6,578 bases of DNA from Planctomycetota bacterium (lineage in GTDB: Bacteria > Planctomycetota > Planctomycetia > Planctomycetales > Planctomycetaceae). The stretch spans positions 1-6,578 of the forward strand of contig JAPOLP010000320.1 of the NCBI GenBank assembly GCA_029977045.1, read 5' to 3'. Numbering within the stretch: the first letter of the stretch is position 1; each line of letters begins with the position of its first letter. The position numbers and the translations under genes were made by a program. The notes beneath the pieces were generated by a model that was not told where the DNA came from, did no database searches, and saw only the letters and a program-made list of their open reading frames with translations. Shown piece after piece: positions 1-5,415 of this stretch.

Positions 1-686
1 GCACGCTGTATACCGTATCGCCCGATGCCGACGCGTTTGCTGCCATTCAGTTGCTCCTTGATCACCAGGTTTCCGGTCTGCCCGTCATCAATTGTCGCGG
101 CGAGTTTCTGGGCATCTTTTCTGAACACGCCGCGATGCGCGTCGTGATCGATCTCGCGTGGCACCAGATTTCCGATGCTCCCGTATCGGCCTTGATGGAT
201 CACGATCAGAGGCGAATCATCAGCGAATCGACGTCGCTGGACGAGATCCGTCGGCAGTTCAGCGAGACACACTATCGCCGTCTGCCCGTCATCGCTGACA
301 GACGACTCGTCGGACAGATCAGCCGCCGCGACGTGCTGCATGCCGAGCTGAATCATCTGGTAGGCTGCTACGAATCGAGTCCCGGTTCGCTGCGAACTGA
401 AGACACGTCGCCGCCGGTCGGACGTGAACAGTGGCGAGTCCGGAACTTCATGAACGCCGACGCCGCGACGATTACTGAGGATACTGACCTGCTGACAATG
501 ACGCAGAAGTTTCATCGATCGTCAGGCCGCCGCTTTCCGGTCGTCACCGATGGCAAACTTGTCGGGCAGGTCAGTCGCCGTGACGTGCTGAGCGCGGTGA
601 AGCACATGTTCCCGGAGGTCGAACCAATCCGTCAGCCGCTGTATCTGAGTTCGACGGAAAGCAGCTTTGCTGTGGTTGCTGGCTAA
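1..686 (+). CDS. CBS-domain protein, three CBS motifs, 5' end outside window
   Basis: The reading frame is open from base 3 to a TAA at 684-686, giving 227 visible residues; the true start lies upstream. Three CBS units are visible. The first covers residues about 1-50 and ends in a GxFxxxG-like strand with LGIFSEHAAMR. The second covers about 60-113, from VSALM to VGQISRRDVL, and the third about 146-200, from VRNFM to VGQVSRRDVL. The last two are near copies at their ends, so they look like an internal duplication. CBS domains usually bind adenine nucleotides (AMP, ATP, SAM) and sense energy state. No catalytic or membrane domain is seen in the visible part, but one could lie N-terminal. The next gene is a ribosome hibernation factor, which would fit a shared link to energy stress; that link is inference. 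Family assignment is firm; the specific role is unknown. Confidence 0.87.
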   Translation, partial: TLYTVSPDADAFAAIQLLLDHQVSGLPVINCRGEFLGIFSEHAAMRVVIDLAWHQISDAPVSALMDHDQRRIISESTSLDEIRRQFSETHYRRLPVIADRRLVGQISRRDVLHAELNHLVGCYESSPGSLRTEDTSPPVGREQWRVRNFMNADAATITEDTDLLTMTQKFHRSSGRRFPVVTDGKLVGQVSRRDVLSAVKHMFPEVEPIRQPLYLSSTESSFAVVAG

Positions 687-777
687 CGTTTCAGTTTTCC
701 TGACTGGAAATTCCGGGACAGACTGTGGCGAGATTGGGCCGTCTTGCGTCTATCACTCGTAACTGGAGCACTTTGTG

Positions 778-810
778 AGGAACGAGCGGTAAAACTCAGC
801 CGTCGTTCCT
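778..810 (+). promoter_or_regulatory. Imperfect hairpin in the leader of the hibernation-factor gene
   Basis: AGGAACGA (778-785) pairs with TCGTTCCT (803-810). CGG (787-789) pairs with CCG (800-802) above a single bulged G at 786, around a 10-nt loop. No T-run follows, so it is not a classic intrinsic terminator. It lies in the 191-nt gap between the CBS gene and the HPF-like gene, 68 nt before the start codon. It could be a leader structure, a 3' end of the CBS transcript, or a protein-binding palindrome. Apart from this hairpin I see no gene in 687-877. Confidence 0.35.
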
Positions 811-877
811 GTGATTGCAGTTGTGACGGCCATCGCCGGTCGTCTTTGTCGATCCTCTGATTCGAAAAGGAGAGGCC

Positions 878-1198
878 ATGCAGGTTCTTGTGCATGACAA
901 CGTGATGAACAGCAATCAGCGCCGCGAGCGGTTCATTCTCGACCGCATTGAGCAGCACCTTGACCACTTTTCCAGCCGCATCCACCGGCTTGTTGTCAGT
1001 CTGACAGAGACCGGGCACGGGCCGATCGAAGCCCGCTGCCACATCGCCGCGAACCTTGGATCCCTGGGCACGGTTGTCGTCGATACCCGCAAGCAGAACG
1101 TGCACGAAGCCGTCTCTAACGCGGTGAAGACGCTGACCCGCAGCGTTCATCGCCGAGTCAACCGCCGCTCGGACCGGCGAGCGATGAAGTCACGGTAG
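878..1198 (+). CDS. Short HPF/RaiA-type ribosome hibernation factor
   Basis: The predicted protein has 106 residues. The ATG at 878 has a strong ribosome binding site, AGGAG at 868-872, 5 nt upstream. The pattern fits the S30AE/HPF-RaiA family: an N-terminal strand (MQVLVHDN), a helix ending in DRIEQHLDHFSSRI, a strand RLVVSLTET, a GTVVVDTRKQNVHEAV strand-helix segment, and a very basic tail (RRVNRRSDRRAMKSR) suited to rRNA contact. Members bind the decoding centre of the 30S subunit and idle or dimerise ribosomes in stationary phase. Length matches the short form, without the dimerising C-terminal domain of long HPF. It ends at an intrinsic terminator at 1241, so it is probably its own transcription unit or shares one with the CBS gene. 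Whether it acts as HPF or RaiA cannot be told from sequence alone. Confidence 0.77.
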   Translation: MQVLVHDNVMNSNQRRERFILDRIEQHLDHFSSRIHRLVVSLTETGHGPIEARCHIAANLGSLGTVVVDTRKQNVHEAVSNAVKTLTRSVHRRVNRRSDRRAMKSR

Positions 1199-1240
1199 GT
1201 TCGTCAGCTTCCTGACGTTCTCCATCATTTTTCGATAACC

Positions 1241-1272
1241 CGCCCCGGTCGCCTCGTGTGACCGGGGCGTTT
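1241..1272 (+). terminator. Rho-independent terminator after the HPF-like gene
   Basis: A perfect 10-bp GC-rich stem, CGCCCCGGTC (1241-1250) with GACCGGGGCG (1260-1269), closes a 9-nt loop and is followed by a short T-run (1270-1272). It sits 42 nt past the HPF-like stop codon and separates that unit from the retron. Retron transcription should therefore start in 1275-1333, where I see no convincing promoter hexamers. Confidence 0.82.
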
Positions 1273-1333
1273 CCATTGCGCGGATTCGGACTTCGACTCG
1301 GATTCAAGAACTGCCAGCGATAGACTTCGAGGC

Positions 1334-1458
1334 ACATCCTGGCGGTGCTTCATGCACAGGCCGATGCTTCGTCGGCCAAGCCGTTTTGCGACGGCTTGAG
1401 ACTCGAGTGTTAGCGTCAGCTAAGCTCGTACCGAGCTTGACGACGCTAAGCAGGATGT
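1334..1458 (+). ncRNA. Candidate retron msr-msd RNA
   Basis: This non-coding stretch upstream of the retron RT folds in the order known for retron RNAs. The arm a1 ACATCCTG (1334-1341) is an exact reverse complement of a2 CAGGATGT (1451-1458). Between them lie three short msr-like hairpins: GTGC/GCAC (1345-1348 with 1354-1357); GGCCGATG/CGTCGGCC (1359-1366 with 1370-1377, closed with one G-T wobble and a CTT loop); and CAAGCCGT/ACGGCTTG (1377-1384 with 1391-1398, loop TTTGCG). A longer msd-like hairpin follows (1410-1449) and ends one base before a2. In known retrons the RT primes from the 2'-OH of a G just after a1 and copies msd; here G1342 or a nearby G would serve. Predicted msDNA is short, perhaps 45-50 nt. 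The hairpins are plain in the sequence; the RNA's role and exact ends are inferred. An 8-nt a1/a2 match can arise by chance, which limits confidence. Confidence 0.62.
1410..1449 (+). other. msd-like long hairpin (msDNA template candidate)
   Basis: The outer stem pairs TTAGCGTC (1410-1417) with GACGCTAA (1442-1449). The inner stem pairs AAGCTCG (1422-1428) with CGAGCTT (1432-1438). They are separated by an asymmetric internal loop (AGCT against GAC) and capped by a 3-nt TAC loop. This is the longest hairpin in the candidate retron RNA and lies directly 5' of a2, where reverse transcription starts in characterised retrons. If correct, the cDNA would be a short hairpin of complementary sequence. 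Confidence 0.58.
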
Positions 1459-1460
1459 TG

Positions 1461-1496
1461 ACGGGCACCGTTTTCGCGGTGCCCGTTTTCTTTCTT
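1461..1496 (+). terminator. Terminator-like hairpin between retron RNA and RT gene
   Basis: A perfect 10-bp stem, ACGGGCACCG (1461-1470) with CGGTGCCCGT (1477-1486), closes a TTTTCG loop and is followed by a T-rich tract (1487-1496). It begins two bases after the putative a2 arm and ends close to the RT ribosome binding site (GGGA, 1497-1500). As an intrinsic terminator it would define the 3' end of the retron RNA and make RT expression depend on read-through. It could instead belong to the retron RNA or shield RT translation. Confidence 0.7.
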
Positions 1497-1506
1497 GGGA
1501 TTCGCC

Positions 1507-2478
1507 ATGCCACCGATTCTGACCACCATCCTGACCATCGGTGTCGCCATCGTCGCGTTTATCGTCGGATTCAAGGTCCGTGGCACGCAATCGATGAGTC
1601 GAGCTGACCGAAAGTACCGACAACATGTAAAACGAGCTGCTCGCGGAGAGGGCCTTGGCATTGAGGAACTGGCCCGACGACTTGGTGTGACTGGGGACGA
1701 ATTGCTTAACGCCCACATCTGTTATGACGAATCGTGGATTCCCAAACGCAGTGGCGGTTCCCGTCGCTTACTGATTCCAAACGCGGAACTTAAAAGTCTG
1801 CAGCGACTGATCCTGCATCGACTTCTCTCGAAGTTGCGGACTCACGAGGCAGTCACAGGATTTGAGTCCGGACTGTCGATTGTCGAGAACGCCGTGCCAC
1901 ACGTTGGCCAGGCAGTCGTCATCAAGCTTGACGTCAAGGACTTCTTTCCAGCGACGCGTGCCGACCGCGTTGATGCGTACTTCCGCCGCGTCGGCTGGGA
2001 TGCTGAATGTGCCGCTCTGCTGACCAGGCTGACGACACACGAAGACGGCCTACCTCAGGGAGCACCGACCAGTCCGCGACTCAGCAACCTGATCAACTTC
2101 GGCCTGGATGAGAGCATCCAGCGATTCGTGTGCGGGCGACGGCGAGGTGTCTACACACGTTATGCCGACGACCTGACGATCAGTTTCCGCCGTGATTACC
2201 CACGGCGAATTCGCGGGGTGATTCAGTTTGTCACTCGCCGTCTGCGTCGCGATGGCTACGAACTCAATCATTCCAAGGTCCGCATTCTGCGGCAGCATCA
2301 GCAACAGCGGGTGACCGGACTTGTCGTCAACGACCGAGTCAACATCCCGCGTCACATTCGGCGAAAGCTTCGCGCGATTGAGCACCAGCTGAATTCCGGT
2401 CGCTCGGCAACAATGACCCGCGAACAGCTCGAAGGCTGGAAATCTCTGTTGCGAATGGTTGAGCAAAGACGTCCATAA
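1507..2478 (+). CDS. Retron-type reverse transcriptase with N-terminal membrane anchor
   Basis: The 323-residue protein copies retron RNA into msDNA. Motifs in order: IPK-x-SGG-x-R near residue 78, NAVPH at 128-132 (the retron NAxxH signature), KLDVKDFF at 140-147 with the first catalytic Asp at 142, LPQGAPTSP at 182-190, RYADDL with the YADD box at 219-222, and VTG at 269-271 (the retron thumb signature thought to contact msr). NAxxH and VTG together set it apart from group II intron and DGR enzymes, and no maturase or endonuclease domain follows. Residues 2-22 (ILTTILTIGVAIVAFIVGF) are a clear transmembrane helix followed by a basic stretch, predicting the catalytic part in the cytoplasm; most retron RTs lack this. 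I chose ATG 1507 for GGGA 6 nt upstream. TTG 1495 is possible; ATG 1594 would remove the helix but has no good ribosome site. The candidate msr-msd RNA precedes it, and a membrane hydrolase gene follows by 61 nt. Confidence 0.94.
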   Translation: MPPILTTILTIGVAIVAFIVGFKVRGTQSMSRADRKYRQHVKRAARGEGLGIEELARRLGVTGDELLNAHICYDESWIPKRSGGSRRLLIPNAELKSLQRLILHRLLSKLRTHEAVTGFESGLSIVENAVPHVGQAVVIKLDVKDFFPATRADRVDAYFRRVGWDAECAALLTRLTTHEDGLPQGAPTSPRLSNLINFGLDESIQRFVCGRRRGVYTRYADDLTISFRRDYPRRIRGVIQFVTRRLRRDGYELNHSKVRILRQHQQQRVTGLVVNDRVNIPRHIRRKLRAIEHQLNSGRSATMTREQLEGWKSLLRMVEQRRP

Positions 2479-2539
2479 TCTTCTCTCTGGATGCCCAGTG
2501 GCCTTCTGGTCAAGCGGCGACAAGATCGAGGAGAACGAC

Positions 2540-3808
2540 TTGAACGCGTCAGTAGTCCGACGCCTGACTTTCCTGCTGCTCGCCGTGGAGATTGTCGCGG
2601 GGCTGCGACAGTTCGTCGGCTCAACGTCGGAAGCCTTCTGGCTGGGATGGCCGGTCATCGTTCTGACAGGCTCGTTCTGTCTGGAAGTGCTGCCGCGGCC
2701 TCGCTTGAATTCCGGTTCGCGTGCTGGCCGAGTCGGCACGGTGCTTGTCCTCACGCTGTTCCCCGTCGCGTATTACGCATTTCTGGTGTCAGTGACAGGT
2801 TCGCTCTGGTCGTGGCGCGAGCTGCTGGTGATCTGCTACTTCTTTGGGCTGTCGTTCGAGCTGAGCCTGCTGTACGCGTTTCAGATTCTGGAGGCCGTCA
2901 TCGAACGCTGTCGAAAGCGTGTCGGGCAACGCTGGAAGCTAGCCGTGTCGTTCGCCATTCGGGCAGCGTTCTACGCGGTTCTGATTCCGTACATTCTCGT
3001 CGTCTTTGCGGTGCATCGTCCGAGGCTGCTGCCGACGCCGATGACAACCATTACTGCCAGTCAGATCGAAACGATTGAGTTTCCAAGCCGCGACGGAGCG
3101 ACGACGCTGCGAGGTGTCTTTCTGAAACAGCCATCTCCGCGTGGGACAGTCATCGTGTGCCACGGAGTTGGAGCCAATCACGCGGACATCGAAGACATCC
3201 ACCTGGTGCTCTTCGAGTCAGGTTTTCAGGTGCTGACGTTCGATTTTCGCGGGCACGGCAACAGCGACGGGCACACGATCACGTACGGGCTCAACGAACG
3301 CCTTGACGTGCTGGGAGCGTACGACGCGTGTCTCGCCCGAACCGACGTCGATTCCGACCGAGTCTTCGCGCTCGGCGTTTCGATGGGCGGAGCGTCACTC
3401 GCGATGGCTCTTCCTGAGATGCCTGGCGTCAAGGCGGCGGTCCTCGATTCAGCCTTCGCGAGCCTTACGTCGATGGTTGAGCATCAGTTTCGCTTTGTGC
3501 CCGCGTCCGTCCGGCCTGTTCCGACTCAGGTCGCCCGCGCATTCGGCTGGCTCGAAATCGGAGCCGACATCGACTCACTGGCTCCGGCCAGCAGGTTGAA
3601 GACACTCAACCTGCCCGTTCTGATCATCCACGGAGACGAGGACCGCATCGTCCCGGTCGAGCACGCTCACCTGTTGCACACCGCCTGCCGCCACGGAACA
3701 CTGCACATCGAGAAACAATGCCCCCACATCGGCACTGTGATGGTCAACGAAGCTCAGTACGCCCGGATGGTAACTCGTCACTTTCTGGCCACTGTTCCCT
3801 CTGAGTAA
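2540..3808 (+). CDS. Five-helix membrane protein with C-terminal alpha/beta-hydrolase; candidate retron effector
   Basis: The predicted protein has 422 residues. A TTG start at 2540 is chosen because GAGGAG (2528-2533) lies 6 nt upstream; an in-frame TTG at 2459 inside the RT gene has no such site. Five hydrophobic segments fall at about 7-25, 31-51, 65-85, 93-117 and 134-158. A serine alpha/beta-hydrolase domain (about 175-422) follows: CHGVGAN with the HG oxyanion pair, DFRGHGNSDG, nucleophile Ser281 in GVSMGG, Asp368 in HGDEDRIVP and His396 in CPHIG. The triad is complete. Basic residues cluster at the N-terminus and in loops 2 and 4, so the positive-inside rule places the hydrolase domain outside the cytoplasm. 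It resembles broad esterase/lipase/peptidase-like hydrolases; the substrate is unknown. No terminator separates it from the RT gene, so co-transcription is likely. That makes it the natural effector candidate, but an unrelated housekeeping hydrolase cannot be excluded. Confidence 0.86.
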   Translation: MNASVVRRLTFLLLAVEIVAGLRQFVGSTSEAFWLGWPVIVLTGSFCLEVLPRPRLNSGSRAGRVGTVLVLTLFPVAYYAFLVSVTGSLWSWRELLVICYFFGLSFELSLLYAFQILEAVIERCRKRVGQRWKLAVSFAIRAAFYAVLIPYILVVFAVHRPRLLPTPMTTITASQIETIEFPSRDGATTLRGVFLKQPSPRGTVIVCHGVGANHADIEDIHLVLFESGFQVLTFDFRGHGNSDGHTITYGLNERLDVLGAYDACLARTDVDSDRVFALGVSMGGASLAMALPEMPGVKAAVLDSAFASLTSMVEHQFRFVPASVRPVPTQVARAFGWLEIGADIDSLAPASRLKTLNLPVLIIHGDEDRIVPVEHAHLLHTACRHGTLHIEKQCPHIGTVMVNEAQYARMVTRHFLATVPSE

Positions 3809-3823
3809 ACTCGCTGGGGTCCT

Positions 3824-3840
3824 ACGAGTCACAACGAGTC
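3824..3840. repeat. Short direct repeat ACGAGTC x2
   Basis: ACGAGTC occurs at 3824-3830 and again at 3834-3840, a 10-bp period, just after the hydrolase stop and 7 nt before the start of a broken gene. The first copy also pairs as CGAGT (3825-3829) with ACTCG (3809-3813) in a weak 5-bp hairpin. It could be a small operator-like repeat or chance. Confidence 0.35.
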
Positions 3841-3847
3841 CGAGACA

Positions 3848-4052
3848 ATGTCCGAAACCACACGAACGATTCGCGTCTCGTCGCTCGAAGCACAGGGCGA
3901 GGAGGCTGACCTGCGGCGAGACTACTGTCTCGCAGCGTCTCGCTATGATGGACCAGTTGGCGCTCGAGGCGTGGGCGTTCAAAGGAGAAGCGATTGACCC
4001 TGAATCGCGACTACTACGACATGTTGTCCGCATTGTGCGACGCGAAGGCTGA
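3848..4052 (+). pseudogene. Frameshifted small ORF, upstream partner of a nucleotidyltransferase
   Basis: From ATG 3848 the frame reads MSETTRTIRVSSLEAQGEEA and on to RRDY (3848-3925). Good coding sequence then continues in another frame with QRLAMMDQLALEAWAFKGEA, then ESRLLRHVVRIVRREG and TGA at 4050-4052. The two halves join sensibly only if a frameshift between about 3923 and 3932 is undone; read straight, the first frame stops at 3995. Restored, it would be about 68 residues. I recognise the pattern (TIRVSSLE at the start, MM-LALEAWAFKGE, RHVVRIVRR at the end) as a small family found just upstream of, and overlapping, DUF6036-like nucleotidyltransferases, often in Planctomycetes; this is from memory. 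The function is unknown, perhaps an antitoxin-like partner. A sequencing error could mimic the frameshift, but the next gene is also broken. Confidence 0.7.
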
Positions 4053-4171
4053 CTTTCTTGTCGTCGGCGCGTTTGCTCTTGGGCCGGGAAAGCCTGATTC
4101 GTAACAAGCGGGCGACAGGCCGTCCCAAAGACGAACTCGACGCTCGCTGGCTGGAAACTGGTGACGAGTGA
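3994..4171 (+). pseudogene. Nucleotidyltransferase (DUF6036/MNT-like) remnant with internal deletion
   Basis: The start is TTG 3994 with AGGAG about 6 nt upstream. It reads MTLNRDYYDMLSALCDAKAD then FLVVGAFAL, the N-terminal strand-helix and G-A-x-A-L motif of this nucleotidyltransferase family. At about 4080 the sequence jumps directly to the family's C-terminal signature in another frame: GRE, then SLIRNKRATGRPKD, ending ARWLETGDE with TGA at 4169-4171. The middle is gone, including the catalytic DxD and the RIDIL-like strand, and the in-frame product stops at 4102 after 36 residues. Intact relatives are roughly 140-180 residues, so most of the core is deleted and the gene cannot encode an active enzyme. 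It overlaps the preceding broken ORF, as expected for a coupled two-gene module of toxin-antitoxin or MNT type. That role is inference. Confidence 0.78.
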
Positions 4172-4401
4172 CGGAACGCTCGCTCGCAGAAACGCAACGG
4201 ATTGATGCTGGCTCCAGGAAGACGGTGATTCGTCGTTTTCCAGTTCGATCGTGATTTCGAGCCAATTGATGCCTCGACTTCACCTTGATATCGTTCGCGG
4301 GATTTGGCCTGACTTCGGCTGCTTGAGGCTCCCTGGTGAGCTTTCCCGTGGACTGGTCGGATCGCAGGGACGGTTTCCGCATTCTCGGGGTGAGGCACGC
4401 G
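4172..4401 (+). other. Intergenic leader upstream of pyrB, no gene seen
   Basis: No convincing coding sequence is found in these 230 nt. Several reading frames are open but none shows family-like composition. It must hold the pyrB promoter unless pyrB is read from upstream. I see no pyrimidine attenuator: no terminator hairpin with a T-run, and no PyrR-type binding loop that I can recognise. Confidence 0.5.
4266..4294 (+). promoter_or_regulatory. Weak sigma70-like promoter candidate for pyrB-pyrC'
   Basis: TTGATG (4266-4271) and TATCGT (4289-4294) are separated by 17 bp. Each matches its consensus hexamer at four of six positions. Such matches are common by chance, and promoter consensus in this kind of organism is uncertain, so it is listed only as the best candidate in the gap. 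Confidence 0.22.
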
Positions 4402-5415
4402 ATGGTGAGCGATGGTGGCGGAGCGGGAACGCTCGCCGAACGGTGGTCGAGGAAGCATCTGCTGGGGTTACAGGACCTGTCGGCAGACGAAGTCTCGTTG
4501 ATTCTCGATCAGGCCGCCGAGTTCAAACGGCTGGCCGAAGCGGGCGAGACCAAGCTGGCGGGGCTCGCCGGAACAACGGTCGCGAATCTGTTCTTCGAGC
4601 CCTCGACCCGAACGCGGACGAGCTTCAGCCTCGCGGCCAAGCGGTTGAGTGCCGACACCGTCGACTTCACCGCAGCCAGCAGCAGCCTCACCAAAGGCGA
4701 GACGTTCATCGACACGGCCCGCAACATCGAGGCGATGGGTGTCGATCAGGTCGTCGTCCGGCATAGTTCGTCAGGAGCCCCGCACCTGCTCGCTCAGCAC
4801 CTCGACGCCAGCGTGATCAACGCTGGCGACGGAATGCACGAACATCCGACTCAGGCTCTGCTGGATCTGTTCACGATTCGCGAACACCGAGGCTCGCTGA
4901 AGGGCCTGACGGTGACGCTGGTCGGTGACATCCTGCACAGCCGCGTCGCCCGATCGAACATCTGGGGCCTGACGAAGCTGGGAGCCCGGGTGATCGTCTG
5001 CGGGCCGTCAACGCTGATCCCGCCGCATGTCGAACGGCTCGGCGAGCACGGCGTCGAAGTCTCGAACAGCCTCGACGAAGTGCTCTCGGAAACCGACGTC
5101 ATCAACCTGCTGCGAATTCAGTTCGAACGGCAGCGCAGCGCATTCTTTCCGTCGATCCGCGAGTACGCTCACTTCTTCGGGATGAACGGCGAGCGAATCC
5201 GGAAAGCCAAGAAGGACGTGCTGATCCTAGCGCCCGGCCCGATCAATCGCGGTGTCGAGCTGACGCCAGACGTCGCCGACGGGCCGCACTCGGTAATTCT
5301 GGACCAGGTGACCAACGGGCTGCTCGTGCGCATGTCGGTGCTCTATCTGCTGCAGCAGTACCGCAACCGGACCGCCGAACTTCAGACGACCGCGAACACG
5401 GAGGGCTCGCTGTGA
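4402..5415 (+). CDS. pyrB: Aspartate carbamoyltransferase catalytic subunit
   Basis: It catalyses carbamoyl phosphate + L-aspartate to N-carbamoyl-aspartate, the committed step of cytoplasmic pyrimidine synthesis. The 337-residue protein has the family motifs in order: RKHLLGLQDLSADE at the N-terminus, FEPSTRTRTSF with the carbamoyl-phosphate loop STRTR at 68-72, SSLTKGE with Lys98 (the mobile-loop Lys), HPTQALLD at 148-154, LVGDILHSRVARS at 173-185, LLRIQFER around 237-243 for aspartate binding, and APGPINRGVE at 277-286. The last is usually H-P-G/A-P; Ala here replaces the common His. ATG 4402 is chosen because GAGG (4392-4395) lies 6 nt upstream and the length then fits the family. GTG 4336, also with a GAGG upstream, would add 22 residues. 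The stop overlaps the next gene's GTG by 4 nt, indicating translational coupling. The enzyme probably assembles with the PyrC' protein encoded next. Confidence 0.96.
   Translation: MVSDGGGAGTLAERWSRKHLLGLQDLSADEVSLILDQAAEFKRLAEAGETKLAGLAGTTVANLFFEPSTRTRTSFSLAAKRLSADTVDFTAASSSLTKGETFIDTARNIEAMGVDQVVVRHSSSGAPHLLAQHLDASVINAGDGMHEHPTQALLDLFTIREHRGSLKGLTVTLVGDILHSRVARSNIWGLTKLGARVIVCGPSTLIPPHVERLGEHGVEVSNSLDEVLSETDVINLLRIQFERQRSAFFPSIREYAHFFGMNGERIRKAKKDVLILAPGPINRGVELTPDVADGPHSVILDQVTNGLLVRMSVLYLLQQYRNRTAELQTTANTEGSL

Noticed and set aside
692..710. TTTCC/GGAAA hairpin after the CBS gene as a terminator
   Set aside because: The stem is only 5 bp, low in GC, and lacks a T-run.
683..1150. Minus-strand open frame of 155 codons over the HPF-like gene
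   Set aside because: The + strand gene has a strong ribosome site and family pattern; the antisense product has neither.
1276..1306. TTGCGC and GATTCA as a promoter for the retron
   Set aside because: The 19-bp spacer and poor -10 match are too weak to call.
1305..1497. Alternative outer arms CAAGAA (1305-1310) and TTCTTG (1492-1497) for the retron RNA
   Set aside because: Only 6 bp, and it would enclose the terminator-like hairpin. The 8-bp pair next to the msd hairpin fits retron layout better.
1507..2478. RT as part of a diversity-generating retroelement or group II intron
   Set aside because: No template/variable repeat pair or intron domain V-like structure is seen, there is no maturase or endonuclease domain, and the NAxxH and VTG signatures point to retrons.
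2050..2754. Open frame of 234 codons on the minus strand
   Set aside because: It runs antisense to the RT catalytic core and the hydrolase start and has no recognisable domain.
4336..4401. GTG 4336 as pyrB start
   Set aside because: It has a GAGG upstream, but the extra 22 residues do not look like ATCase sequence; ATG 4402 has good spacing and gives a normal length.
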